A stretch of 64,000 nucleotides of DNA from an uncultured Paracoccaceae bacterium. GTDB lineage: Bacteria > Pseudomonadota > Alphaproteobacteria > Rhodobacterales > Rhodobacteraceae. This document shows positions 25,234 to 34,102 of this stretch, in pieces. The position numbers and the translations under genes are program-made. The stretch is taken from positions 62,001 through 126,000 of the forward strand of contig CANMQJ010000012.1 in NCBI GenBank assembly GCA_947500005.1, read 5' to 3'. Every line of letters starts with the position of its first letter. The stretch's first letter is position 1. The notes under the pieces were generated by a model that was not told where the DNA came from, did not search any database, and saw only the letters and a list, made by a program, of their open reading frames with translations.

Positions 25234-27635
25234 GGCGGGCAATCCTCGCCGCGCTCTGGTCGCATTGGCGGCGGCATCCGGTCCAGCTCTTGACGCTGCT
25301 GGTCGGGCTGGCGCTGGCCACCGGGCTGTGGTCGGCGGTGCAGGCGATCAATGCCGAGGCGCGGGCCAGCTATGCGCGGGCCGAGGCGCAGATGGGCGGC
25401 GCGGGCCTGGCCGAGCTGCACGCGCCCTCGGGGGTGATCCCGCTTGCGACCTATGTGGCGCTGCGGCGCGCGGGCTGGCAGGTTTCGCCGGTGCTGGAGG
25501 GGCCGCTGCGCCATGGCGGGCGGGTCTTTACCGTGATGGGGGTGGACCTGCTGACCCATCCGCCGCTGCCCGCGATCGCCGAGAGCGGGGCCGATATCGC
25601 CCCGGTCGAGGCGTTGGGCGCGCCGGGGCGTCTGTTCGCGCGGCCCGGGGATGCGGCGGCGCTGGCCGGGCGCGACGGGCTGCCGCCGGTGGTCGCGACA
25701 GAGGCGGTGCCGCCGGGGCTGATCCTGACCGATATCGGCGCGGCCGAGGCGGTGCTGGGCCGGCCGGGCGAGGTGTCGCGGTTGCTTGTGTTGCCCGAGC
25801 AGCCTTTGGGGCGCGCGCCTTTGAACGAGGTCGCGCCGGATCTGGTCGAGGTCGCGCCCGAGGGGCGGGCCGATACCGCGCGGCTGACCGACAGTTTCCA
25901 CCTGAACCTGACGGCCTTCGGGTTTCTGTCCTTTGCCGTGGGCCTGTTCATCGTGCATGGGACGGTCGGGCTGGCGCTGGAACAGCGTCGGGGGATGATC
26001 CGCACGTTGCGGGCGCTGGGGGCGCCGCTGGGCACGATCACGCGGCTGGTGGCGGCGGAGTTGCTGGCGCTGGCGCTGATCGGCGGGCTGGCGGGGCTGG
26101 CGCTGGGCTTCCTGCTGGCAGGGCTTTTGCTGCCCGATGTCTCTGCCACATTGCGCGGGCTTTACGGCGCGCCGGTCGAGGGCGGGCTGAGCCTGCGGCC
26201 CGGCTGGGTCGCCTCGGGGCTGGCGATGGCGGTAGCCGGGACGCTGGCGGCCTCCGCCGCGAGCCTCGGGCGGCTGGCGCGGATGCCGCTGCTGGCCGGC
26301 GCGGGGAGCCGGGCCTGGAGCCTGAGGCCACGCGGCTGGCGGATGATGGCGGGGGCCGGGCTGGTGCTGATCGGCGGCGGGGTCGGCGCGATTGCGCTGT
26401 TCGACGGGCTGGTGGCGGGGTTCGTGTTCCTGGGCGGACTGTTGATGGGCGGTGCGCTGCTCTTGCCACCCGCGCTGGCGTTGGTGCTGCGGCTGGCCGC
26501 AGGCCGGGCACGCGGGCTGGTGGCGCAATGGGTCTGGGCCGACATGCGGGCGCAATTGCCCGGCATCTCGCTGGCGCTGATGGCGCTGCTCCTGGCGCTG
26601 GCGGCCAATATCGGGGTGGGTACGATGGTGTCGAGTTTCCGGCTGACCTTTGTCGGTTGGCTGGATCAGCGGCTGGTCTCCGAGGTCTATGTGACAGCGC
26701 GCGATGATGCGCAAGGCGTGGCGGTGGCGGCATGGCTGGAAACCCGCGCCGATGCGGTGCTGCCCATCCGGTCGGCCGAGATCCGGTATGCGGGCGCGCC
26801 CTTGTTCGTTTACGGGATCGTGGATCACCCGACCTATAGCGAGAACTGGCCCCTGCTCGACGCGCTGCCGGGCGTCTGGGACCGGGTGGTGGCGGGCGAT
26901 GGCATCCTGATCAACGAGCAGCTTGCGCGGCGTGAGGGGATCACGCCGGGCGAAGAGATCGTGCTGGCTCCGGATTGGCGGATGGAGGTGGTGGGCGTCT
27001 ATTCCGATTACGGCAACCCGACCGGACAGGCGATCACGGCGCTGGACGTGCTGCTGCGCCACGTGGACGGCGTGCCGAACCAGCGTTTCGGCGTACGGGT
27101 GCCGCCCGATCGGGCGACGGCGCTGGCGCAGGATTTGCGGGCGGCGTTCGACCTGCCGCCGCGGGCGGTGGTGCAGCAGGCGGGCGTCAAGGCGCAGTCG
27201 CTGGCGATTTTCGACAAGACCTTCGTTGTCACGGGCGCGCTGAACGTGCTGACGCTGGGGGTGGCGGGTTTCGCGATCCTGACCAGCCTGCTGACGCTGT
27301 GGACCCAGCGCCTGCCGCAGATCGCGCCGGTCTGGGCGCTGGGTCTGACGCGGGCGCGGCTGGCGCGGCTGGAACTGCTGCGCAGCGTGGCGCTGGCAGC
27401 GATGACGGCGGTGCTGGCGCTGCCGCTGGGGCTGGTACTGGCCTGGGCGCTTTTGGCGGTGATCAATGTCGAGGCGTTCGGCTGGCGGCTGCCGATGCAT
27501 CTCTTCCCGCTGGACTGGCTGAGGCTCTTCGCGCTCGCGATCATCGCGGCGCTCATAGCCGCCGCCCTGCCCGCCCGGCGGTTGGGCCGTTTGCCGCCGG
27601 CGCAGATGTTGGGGGTGTTCGCGAATGAACGTTAG
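25230..27635 (+). CDS. FtsX-like ABC transporter permease
   Basis: An 801-aa permease with two FtsX-type domains. There is an N-terminal helix (residues 18-36), a large periplasmic domain, three helices near 225-330, then a second set beginning around 375, another periplasmic domain and three final helices. This long two-domain form fuses what AttF and AttG do separately. It is coupled to the ATPase and overlaps the next gene by 11 bp. Transport or extraction of a lipophilic compound or lipoprotein is inferred from family. Confidence 0.9.
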   Translation: MRRAILAALWSHWRRHPVQLLTLLVGLALATGLWSAVQAINAEARASYARAEAQMGGAGLAELHAPSGVIPLATYVALRRAGWQVSPVLEGPLRHGGRVFTVMGVDLLTHPPLPAIAESGADIAPVEALGAPGRLFARPGDAAALAGRDGLPPVVATEAVPPGLILTDIGAAEAVLGRPGEVSRLLVLPEQPLGRAPLNEVAPDLVEVAPEGRADTARLTDSFHLNLTAFGFLSFAVGLFIVHGTVGLALEQRRGMIRTLRALGAPLGTITRLVAAELLALALIGGLAGLALGFLLAGLLLPDVSATLRGLYGAPVEGGLSLRPGWVASGLAMAVAGTLAASAASLGRLARMPLLAGAGSRAWSLRPRGWRMMAGAGLVLIGGGVGAIALFDGLVAGFVFLGGLLMGGALLLPPALALVLRLAAGRARGLVAQWVWADMRAQLPGISLALMALLLALAANIGVGTMVSSFRLTFVGWLDQRLVSEVYVTARDDAQGVAVAAWLETRADAVLPIRSAEIRYAGAPLFVYGIVDHPTYSENWPLLDALPGVWDRVVAGDGILINEQLARREGITPGEEIVLAPDWRMEVVGVYSDYGNPTGQAITALDVLLRHVDGVPNQRFGVRVPPDRATALAQDLRAAFDLPPRAVVQQAGVKAQSLAIFDKTFVVTGALNVLTLGVAGFAILTSLLTLWTQRLPQIAPVWALGLTRARLARLELLRSVALAAMTAVLALPLGLVLAWALLAVINVEAFGWRLPMHLFPLDWLRLFALAIIAALIAAALPARRLGRLPPAQMLGVFANER

Positions 27636-28662
27636 GGCATGGATACTGGCGCTGCTGCTGCCGGTGATGGCGCAGGCGCAGGGCTTTGCCGGGCTGGGTA
27701 CCACGGCCGAGGGGTTCGCGGTGCCCGATCCGGCGTACCGGCTGACGTTCCCCGCCGATCACGGCGCGCATCCAACCTATCGCATCGAGTGGTGGTATGT
27801 GACCGCGACACTGGAGGGTGCGGATGGGCGCGATTATGGCGTGCAATGGACGCTGTTCCGTTCGGCCCTGGCGCCGGAGGAGCGCGAGGGCTGGCAAAGC
27901 CCGCAGCTCTGGATGGGCCATGCGGGGCTGACCACGCCCGAGCGGCATTTCAGCGCCGAGCGCATGGCGCGTGGCGGGATCGGCCAGGCGGGGGTCATCG
28001 CCGCGCCGTTCTCGGCCTGGATCGACGAATGGCGCATGGCGGGGCCGGATTTCGACCGTCTGGAGATGCGGGCGGCGGGGCCGGAGTTCGCCTATCGCCT
28101 CGAAATGGAGGCGCGGGGGCCGCTCGTACTGCATGGGGCGCAGGGCTATTCGGTCAAATCGGCCGATGGGCAGGCGAGCCATTATTACTCTCAGCCCTTC
28201 TATGACGTGACGGGCGTGCTGACCCTGCCCGGGGGCGATGTCGCGGTGACGGGCGAGGCCTGGCTGGACCGGGAATGGTCTTCGCAACCGCTTTCGGAGG
28301 ATCAGAGCGGGTGGGACTGGTTCTCGCTTTCCTTCGACACGGGTGAGAAGATGATGGCCTTCAGGCTGCGCGGGGGGCGCGGCGATTTCACCTCGGGCAC
28401 CTGGATCGCCGCGGATGGGAGCGCCGAGCCGATCCCGGACGGGCGGATCGTGGTGGAGCCGTTGCGCGAAGCCGAGGTCGCGGGGCGCGAGGTGCCGGTC
28501 GACTGGCGGCTGCGCCTGCCCGAACGGGGCGTGGATGTCGAGGTCGAGGCGCTGAACGACGAGGCCTGGATGGATACGAACTTCGCCTATTGGGAGGGGC
28601 CGGTGCGGGTACGCGGCAGCCACGCGGGCAAGGGATACCTGGAGATGACGGGATATGAGTGA
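27625..28662 (+). CDS. AttH/CrtC-like lipocalin-fold exported protein
   Basis: A 345-aa protein with a signal peptide (residues 1-18, ending AQAQ). It matches the AttH / hydroxyneurosporene-synthase-like family (two lipocalin-like domains): family marks are RIEWWYVTA, VQWTLFRSA, GHAGLTTPERHFSAER, HYYSQPFYDVTGVL and EAWLDREWSS. CrtC-type relatives hydrate carotenoids, but no carotenoid gene is near, so a lipid-binding or hydratase role linked to the ABC permease is more likely. It starts inside the permease gene and ends inside the next gene. Confidence 0.87.
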   Translation: MNVRAWILALLLPVMAQAQGFAGLGTTAEGFAVPDPAYRLTFPADHGAHPTYRIEWWYVTATLEGADGRDYGVQWTLFRSALAPEEREGWQSPQLWMGHAGLTTPERHFSAERMARGGIGQAGVIAAPFSAWIDEWRMAGPDFDRLEMRAAGPEFAYRLEMEARGPLVLHGAQGYSVKSADGQASHYYSQPFYDVTGVLTLPGGDVAVTGEAWLDREWSSQPLSEDQSGWDWFSLSFDTGEKMMAFRLRGGRGDFTSGTWIAADGSAEPIPDGRIVVEPLREAEVAGREVPVDWRLRLPERGVDVEVEALNDEAWMDTNFAYWEGPVRVRGSHAGKGYLEMTGYE

Positions 28663-29185
28663 GCTGGCGGCCGTCCTGGACGAGGCCTGGACCCTGCTGG
28701 AAGCGGGGGTGGAGCCGGGGCGTGGATTGGTCACGCTGTGCACCGTGGATGCGCAGGGCGCCCCGCAGGGGCGAACCGTTGTGCTGCGCGAGGTGTCGCG
28801 CGACCGGGGCGCGGTGGCGGTTTACACCGATGCGCGTTCGCACAAGCTGGCCGAGATCGGGGCCGAGCCGCGCGTGGCGTTGGTCTTGTGGGTGCCGGAG
28901 GCGAAGGTGCAGCTGCGTCTGACGGGGCGTGCGCAGGTGGAACCGGGGCTTGCAGAGCTGTGGCGGGACATTCCCGAGGATCGGCGCGAACCCTATAGCC
29001 ACGAGCCGTCGCCCGGGACGCCGATTCCGGCCGCGGACGCCTGGGAGGAGCAGCCCGCGCGGGAGAAATTCGCGCGCCTCACGGTCACCCTCTCGGCCAT
29101 CGAGCATGTGAGCCTTGCCGACACGGGCCATAGCCGGGCGGTTTTCCGTGCTGAACAGTGGCGCGGAACGTGGCTCTCACCCTGA
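28655..29185 (+). CDS. Pyridoxamine 5'-phosphate oxidase-like FMN-binding protein
   Basis: A 176-aa split-barrel flavoprotein. The pattern ...CTVDAQGAPQGRTVVLREV..., YTDARSHKLAEI and the C-terminal WRGTWLSP are typical of PNPOx-like proteins of the alr4036/general-stress type. The substrate cannot be told. It overlaps the AttH-like gene by 8 bp and is the last gene of the ABC operon. Confidence 0.85.
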   Translation: MSELAAVLDEAWTLLEAGVEPGRGLVTLCTVDAQGAPQGRTVVLREVSRDRGAVAVYTDARSHKLAEIGAEPRVALVLWVPEAKVQLRLTGRAQVEPGLAELWRDIPEDRREPYSHEPSPGTPIPAADAWEEQPAREKFARLTVTLSAIEHVSLADTGHSRAVFRAEQWRGTWLSP

Positions 29186-29336
29186 GACCGACAAAAACGC
29201 GCGGGCTTACGCAAGGGCATCACCCGATCTTTGGTTGCAAATCGCGCAAAGGCCAAGAAAGATACCGCGCATGAAGGCCGGATCAACCGGCCGCCTGCCC
29301 GAATCCGGGCGGGAAACGACATAACGGGAGAGAAGC

Positions 29337-30917
29337 ATGACCTTCAAACATCTTCTGCTGGCTGCCAGCACGACCGCCCTGCTGGCGGGCGGCGCATCGG
29401 CCGAAACACTGCGCTGGGCGCGCGCGGGCGATTCACTGACGCTCGACCCCCATGCCCAGAACGAGGGGCCGACCCATGCGCTTCAGCACCAGATCTCGGA
29501 GCCGCTGATCATCCGCGACCAGACCGGCGCGATGGTACCGACGCTGGCGACCGAGTGGAGCCCGTCCGAAGAGAACCCCAATGTGTGGGTCTTCAAGCTG
29601 CGCGAGGGCGTCACCTTTCACGACGGGGCCGAGTTCGACAGCGAGGACGTGGTCTTTTCGATCAACCGCGCGATGAGCGAAGAGTCGGACATGAAGGAGC
29701 TGCTCTCCTCGGTGAAGGAGGTGCGCGCCGCCGACAAGTACACGGTCGAGATCGAGACCAACGGCCCGAACCCGATCATGCCGAACAACCTGACCAACCT
29801 GTTCATGATGGACAAGGACTGGGCCGAAGCCAACAACGCGGTCGACGTGCAGGATGTCGAGGGCGGCGAGGACACATTTGCCGCGAAGAACGCCAACGGA
29901 ACCGGCCCCTACAAGCTGGTCAGCCGTGAGCCGGACGTGAAGACGGTCCTGGAGATCAACGAGAATTACTGGGGCAAGGACGAGTTCCCCATGCAGGTGA
30001 CCGAGATCGTCTATACCCCGATCCAGAACGCCGCGACCCGTGTCGCCGCGCTGCTGTCGGGTGAGGTCGATTTCATCCAGGACGTGCCGGTGCAGGATCT
30101 GGGCCGCGTGGGCGAGACCGCCGGGCTGGACGTGCGCACCGCGCCGCAGAACCGCGTGATCTTCTTCGGGATGAACCAGGCCGACGAGGACCTGACCACC
30201 GATAACGTGGACGGCAAGAACCCGTTGTCGGACGTGCGCGTGCGCAAGGCCATGTCGATGGCGATCAACCGCGATGCCATCAAGCAGGTGGTGATGCGCG
30301 GCCAGTCCGCACCCGCCGGCATGATCGCACCGCCCTTCGTCAACGGCTGGACCGAAGAGATGGACAGCGCGTCGAAGACCGATATCGAGGCGGCCAAGAA
30401 GCTGATGGAGGAAGCGGGCTATGCCGACGGCTTCTCGATCCAGCTGGATTGCCCGAACGACCGCTATGTCAACGACGAGGCGATCTGCCAGGCGGCGGTC
30501 GGCATGCTGGCGCAGATCGGCGTGACCGTGAACCTCGACGCCAAGCCCAAGGCGCAGCACTTCCCGCTCATCAACCAGGGCGAGACGGATTTCTACATGC
30601 TGGGCTGGGGTGTTCCGACCTATGATTCGGAATATATCTTCAACTTCCTGGTGCACACCAAGGGCAACGATCGCGGGTCGTGGAACGGCACCGGTTTCTC
30701 GAACCCGGAGCTTGACGCCAAGATCGAGGCGCTGGCATCCGAAACCGACCTGACCAAGCGCGACGCGATGATCGGAGAGATCTGGGAAGTGGTGCAGGAC
30801 GAACAGCTCTACATCCCGATTCACCACCAGGTGCTGAACTGGGGCATGAAGGAGAATGTCGGCACCGAGGTCGATCCCGAGGACAGCCCGAAGTTCAAGT
30901 ATTTCACGATGAACTGA
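29337..30917 (+). CDS. ABC peptide/nickel-type solute-binding protein (family 5)
   Basis: A 526-aa periplasmic binding protein of the DppA/OppA type. The signal peptide is residues 1-22 (ending GASA); family features are LDPHAQNEGPTHALQHQISE and VFKLREGVTFHDGAEFDSED. GGGAGAGAAGC precedes ATG 29337. The leader at 29276-29310 holds two small hairpins, one a perfect GGCCGG/CCGGCC stem. The matching permeases begin at 32201, separated by an esterase gene on the other strand, so this gene is probably its own transcription unit. Ligand unknown: peptide, opine or similar. Confidence 0.92.
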   Translation: MTFKHLLLAASTTALLAGGASAETLRWARAGDSLTLDPHAQNEGPTHALQHQISEPLIIRDQTGAMVPTLATEWSPSEENPNVWVFKLREGVTFHDGAEFDSEDVVFSINRAMSEESDMKELLSSVKEVRAADKYTVEIETNGPNPIMPNNLTNLFMMDKDWAEANNAVDVQDVEGGEDTFAAKNANGTGPYKLVSREPDVKTVLEINENYWGKDEFPMQVTEIVYTPIQNAATRVAALLSGEVDFIQDVPVQDLGRVGETAGLDVRTAPQNRVIFFGMNQADEDLTTDNVDGKNPLSDVRVRKAMSMAINRDAIKQVVMRGQSAPAGMIAPPFVNGWTEEMDSASKTDIEAAKKLMEEAGYADGFSIQLDCPNDRYVNDEAICQAAVGMLAQIGVTVNLDAKPKAQHFPLINQGETDFYMLGWGVPTYDSEYIFNFLVHTKGNDRGSWNGTGFSNPELDAKIEALASETDLTKRDAMIGEIWEVVQDEQLYIPIHHQVLNWGMKENVGTEVDPEDSPKFKYFTMN

Positions 30918-30938
30918 TCCCGGTCCGCCGGTGACGGA

Positions 30939-30970
30939 AAAGGGCGGCCCAAGTGGCCGCCCTTTGCATT
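30939..30970 (+). terminator. Intrinsic terminator after the binding-protein gene
   Basis: A perfect 11-bp stem (AAAGGGCGGCC at 30939-30949 and GGCCGCCCTTT at 30955-30965, 5-nt loop) begins 21 bp after the stop codon and ends in a modest T-rich run. On the other strand it could also serve the esterase gene. Confidence 0.8.
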
Positions 30971-31062
30971 TGGCGGTGCTCCCGCTCTGCGCAGCCGGTG
31001 GTCGGACCTGCGCCATGTCGAGCGGCACCGGGGAGGTCGCGGGTTTGCCGGGCCGGCCCCGG

Positions 31063-31989
31063 TCAACAGGGGTCAGACGCCGCCTGGAGCCGCGTGACGA
31101 CGAATTCCGAGATTTCACGCAGCGAGGCGCGCGCCTCGGGCATGTCGTAGAACTCGAACACATGCCACATCCCCTCCCACAGGCGCAGATCGACCCTTGC
31201 GCCGGAGGCGCGCATCACCCGGGCCAGCCGGGCCGCCTGGCTGAGAAACAGATCGCGCGTGCCAGTCGTCAGGAGGACCGGCGGGAAGAATGGATCGAAC
31301 GGGCCGAAGAGCGGCGAGATCTCGGGGTCGGTCAGGTCGCCGCCCGGCGCATAGACCTGCGCGACCTGACCGACACGCAGGGGCGAGAGGCTGGGATCGC
31401 AGGCGATCTGACCGGAATGTCCGATCTCGCCCAGATCGGTCGCGGGCGACATGAGCGCGACGCAGGCCGGCATGGGAAGGCGATGCCCGCGCAAACGGTG
31501 CAGCGCGGCAAGAACGAGGGAGGCGCCCGCGCTTTCGCCGATCATGGCCACGCGGTCGCGGCCTTGCAGCAGCGACGCGGCCACGGCGGCCATGTCGTCG
31601 AGCGCGGCTGGAAAGGGGTATTCCGGCGCAAGGCGATAGGCGGGCGCCACGACGCGTGACCGTGTGAGCGTGGCAAGACGGGCGCTGATCGGCAGATCCT
31701 CTTCGGGGGAGCCCACCGTGAAGCCGCCGCCGAAACCGTACAGGACCACCCTGCCCTGCTCGGCCCCGGGCGGATCGAGAATGAGGCAGGGCACATCGGC
31801 GATCGCGGCGCGTGCGCAGCGAACACCGGTCTCCGCAAGCACGGTGTCGATGGCCGGCTGGTAGCGTGCCCGCAGCTGAGCGCGGATCGCCTCGATCGGC
31901 ATGGCGGAAAGATCGACGACATCCGTTCCTTCGAGCCTGGCCTGAATGGCGCGGGCTTCGGGGGACATCTCTGCGGGTCGTTGGGACAT
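31063..31989 (-). CDS. Alpha/beta hydrolase, hormone-sensitive-lipase (HSL) type
   Basis: A 308-aa cytosolic esterase/lipase-like enzyme. The nucleophile is in GESAGASL, the acid residue in GTRDLFLS and the His in MWHVFEFYD. The oxyanion motif, HGGG in the family, reads FGGG here (VLYGFGGGFTVGS). GAGGATCG lies before ATG 31987-31989; the frame stays open further upstream but without signals. It sits inside the peptide-ABC locus on the opposite strand, so hydrolysis of an imported ester or amide is possible. Confidence 0.87.
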   Translation of the reverse strand: MSQRPAEMSPEARAIQARLEGTDVVDLSAMPIEAIRAQLRARYQPAIDTVLAETGVRCARAAIADVPCLILDPPGAEQGRVVLYGFGGGFTVGSPEEDLPISARLATLTRSRVVAPAYRLAPEYPFPAALDDMAAVAASLLQGRDRVAMIGESAGASLVLAALHRLRGHRLPMPACVALMSPATDLGEIGHSGQIACDPSLSPLRVGQVAQVYAPGGDLTDPEISPLFGPFDPFFPPVLLTTGTRDLFLSQAARLARVMRASGARVDLRLWEGMWHVFEFYDMPEARASLREISEFVVTRLQAASDPC

Positions 31990-32200
31990 CGGCGATCCTC
32001 GGTCGAAACCTGTTGCGGCGTCGGGGGTCATCATGGGATGCTTCGCGAGGGATGTCGAATGCCCGACTTTCGGCGCGCGAAGGCCAACGGCCAGGCCGGA
32101 AGGCCGGATTGATGCCCGACCCTGCGTCAGGCAGGGGATGCGGCATGTTGACCATCGCGCCCCGCTTTGACAAAGACGCGCAACCAACTGGGGGAAGAAC

Positions 32201-33181
32201 ATGCTCGCGTATATCATCCGGCGGGTCTTCCAGTCCGTCATCGTGTTGCTGGTGGTGGGGCTGGTCGCCTTTTCGATGTTCCGCTTCGTCGGCGATCCGG
32301 TCGACAACATGCTGGGGCAGGAGCGCACGCAGGCCGATATCGAACGGCTGCGGACGCAACTGGGCCTCGATCAACCGTTTCCGGTGCAGTATTTCCGGTT
32401 CCTGAAAGGGGCCGCCGAGGGGAATTTCGGCGTCTCCTACCGGCAGGGGCGGCCCGTGGCGACCATCATCGCCGAGCGCGCGCCCGCCACGCTGGAGCTG
32501 GCCTTTGTCTCGGGCGTGCTGGCGATCACCATGGGCATTGCCCTGGGTGTTTTCACCGCCATTCGAAGGCGGGGCGCCGCGGCCAACATCATCATGACGC
32601 TGAGCCTTGTCGGGGTGTCGTTGCCGACCTTCCTAATCGGCATCCTGCTGATCTATGTCTTCGCGGTGGAGCTGGGCGTGCTGCCCTCGTTCGGCCGGGG
32701 CGAGACCGTGCGCGTCGGCGAATTCTGGACCACCGGGTTCCTGACCACATCGGGGCTTCAGGCTCTGATCCTGCCGGCGATCACGCTGGGCCTCTACCAG
32801 ATGACGCTGATCATGCGGTTGGTGCGGTCCGAGATGCTGGAGGTGCTGCGCGCCGATTACATCCGCTTTGCCCGCGCGCGCGGCCTGACCGAGAGGGCCG
32901 TGAATTTCCGCCACGCGCTGCGCAACACGCTGGTGCCGGTGATCACGGTGACGGGCCTGCAACTGGGCGCGATCATCGCCTTCGCCATCATCACCGAGAC
33001 GGTGTTCCAGTGGCCGGGTGTCGGCCTGCTTTTCATCAACGCGATCCAGTTCGTGGATATCCCGGTGATGGCGGCCTACCTGATGCTGATTTCCGTTCTC
33101 TTCGTGACGATCAACCTGATCGTCGACCTTCTCTATTACGCCATCGACCCGCGCCTGCGCATCGACGGGAGGACCGCCTGA
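32201..33181 (+). CDS. Peptide/nickel ABC permease, DppB-like
   Basis: A 326-aa inner-membrane permease with an N-terminal helix (residues 8-30) and five further helices; the family marks are GDPVDNMLGQERTQADIERL after the first helix and the EAA loop DYIRFARARGLTERAVNFRH. GGGGGAAGAAC precedes ATG 32201. The stop overlaps the start of the next permease by one base (TGATG). With 33181, 34887 and 35906 it forms a full Dpp-type importer for the ligand of the protein at 29337. Confidence 0.93.
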   Translation: MLAYIIRRVFQSVIVLLVVGLVAFSMFRFVGDPVDNMLGQERTQADIERLRTQLGLDQPFPVQYFRFLKGAAEGNFGVSYRQGRPVATIIAERAPATLELAFVSGVLAITMGIALGVFTAIRRRGAAANIIMTLSLVGVSLPTFLIGILLIYVFAVELGVLPSFGRGETVRVGEFWTTGFLTTSGLQALILPAITLGLYQMTLIMRLVRSEMLEVLRADYIRFARARGLTERAVNFRHALRNTLVPVITVTGLQLGAIIAFAIITETVFQWPGVGLLFINAIQFVDIPVMAAYLMLISVLFVTINLIVDLLYYAIDPRLRIDGRTA

Positions 33182-34098
33182 TGACCACTCGATTTGCCGA
33201 AGTCTGGGACAGCGATTTCGTCTGGAACTTTCGCCATTCGCCCGTCGCCATCCTGGCGTTGCTGGTGGTGTCGGTTCTGGTCCTGGCCGCGATCTTCGCG
33301 CCCTGGATCGCGCCGCATGACCCGTTCAACCCCGCGACGCTGAACCTGATGAACGGATTCACTCCGCCGGGCGAGCCCAACGCCTTTACCGGCGAGACCT
33401 TTCTGCTGGGCACCGACGACCAGGGGCGCGACGTGTTCTCGACCATCCTCTACGGGTTGCGGATCTCGCTGTTCGTGGGGGCCGCGGCGGTGTTCCTGGC
33501 CATGGTGATCGGCGTGATCCTGGGCCTGGTCGCGGCCTATGTCGGCGGCTGGGCCGAGACCATCATCATGCGCATCGCCGATGTGCAGCTGACCTTTCCG
33601 GCGATCCTGGTGGCGATGCTGATCTTTGGCGTGGCCAAGGGATTCACCCCGCCGGAATACCGCAACGAGGTGGCGATCTGGGTGCTGATCGTGGCCATCG
33701 CGCTGTCGGACTGGGTGCAGTTCGCGCGCGTGGTGCGCGGCGCCGCACTGGTCGAGAAGAACCGCGAATACGTACAGGCCGCGCGGATGATCGGACGCAC
33801 GGGCCCGGCGATCATGATGCGGCATATCCTGCCCAACATCCTGTCGCCGGTTCTGGTCATCGCGACGATCAGCCTGGCGCTGGCGATCATCGCCGAGGCG
33901 ACGCTGTCCTTCCTGGGCGTGGGTGCGCCGCCGACGCAGCCGTCGCTGGGAACGCTGATCCGGATCGGGCAAGGGTTCCTGTTCTCGGGCGAGTGGTGGA
34001 TCCTTTTCTTTCCCGCCGTGACGCTGCTGGCGCTGGCGCTGTCGGTGAACCTGCTCGGCGACTGGCTGCGCGACGCGCTGAACCCCAAGCTGAACTGA
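33181..34098 (+). CDS. Peptide/nickel ABC permease, DppC-like
   Basis: A 305-aa partner permease. The N-terminal cytoplasmic part and first helix are followed by the DppC mark LLGTDDQGRDVFS and then five helices; the EAA loop is YVQAARMIGRTGPAIMMRH. It is coupled to dppB through the TGATG overlap. Four bases after its stop the 259-aa membrane protein begins, before the ATPases. Confidence 0.93.
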   Translation: MTTRFAEVWDSDFVWNFRHSPVAILALLVVSVLVLAAIFAPWIAPHDPFNPATLNLMNGFTPPGEPNAFTGETFLLGTDDQGRDVFSTILYGLRISLFVGAAAVFLAMVIGVILGLVAAYVGGWAETIIMRIADVQLTFPAILVAMLIFGVAKGFTPPEYRNEVAIWVLIVAIALSDWVQFARVVRGAALVEKNREYVQAARMIGRTGPAIMMRHILPNILSPVLVIATISLALAIIAEATLSFLGVGAPPTQPSLGTLIRIGQGFLFSGEWWILFFPAVTLLALALSVNLLGDWLRDALNPKLN

Positions 34099-34102
34099 CC
34101 GG

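Noticed and set aside
25176..27704. Very long open frame on the minus strand opposite the FtsX permease
   Set aside because: Protein would be Arg/Gln/His-rich with no recognisable domain and no ribosome binding site. It is a by-product of GC-rich third positions in the real gene on the other strand.
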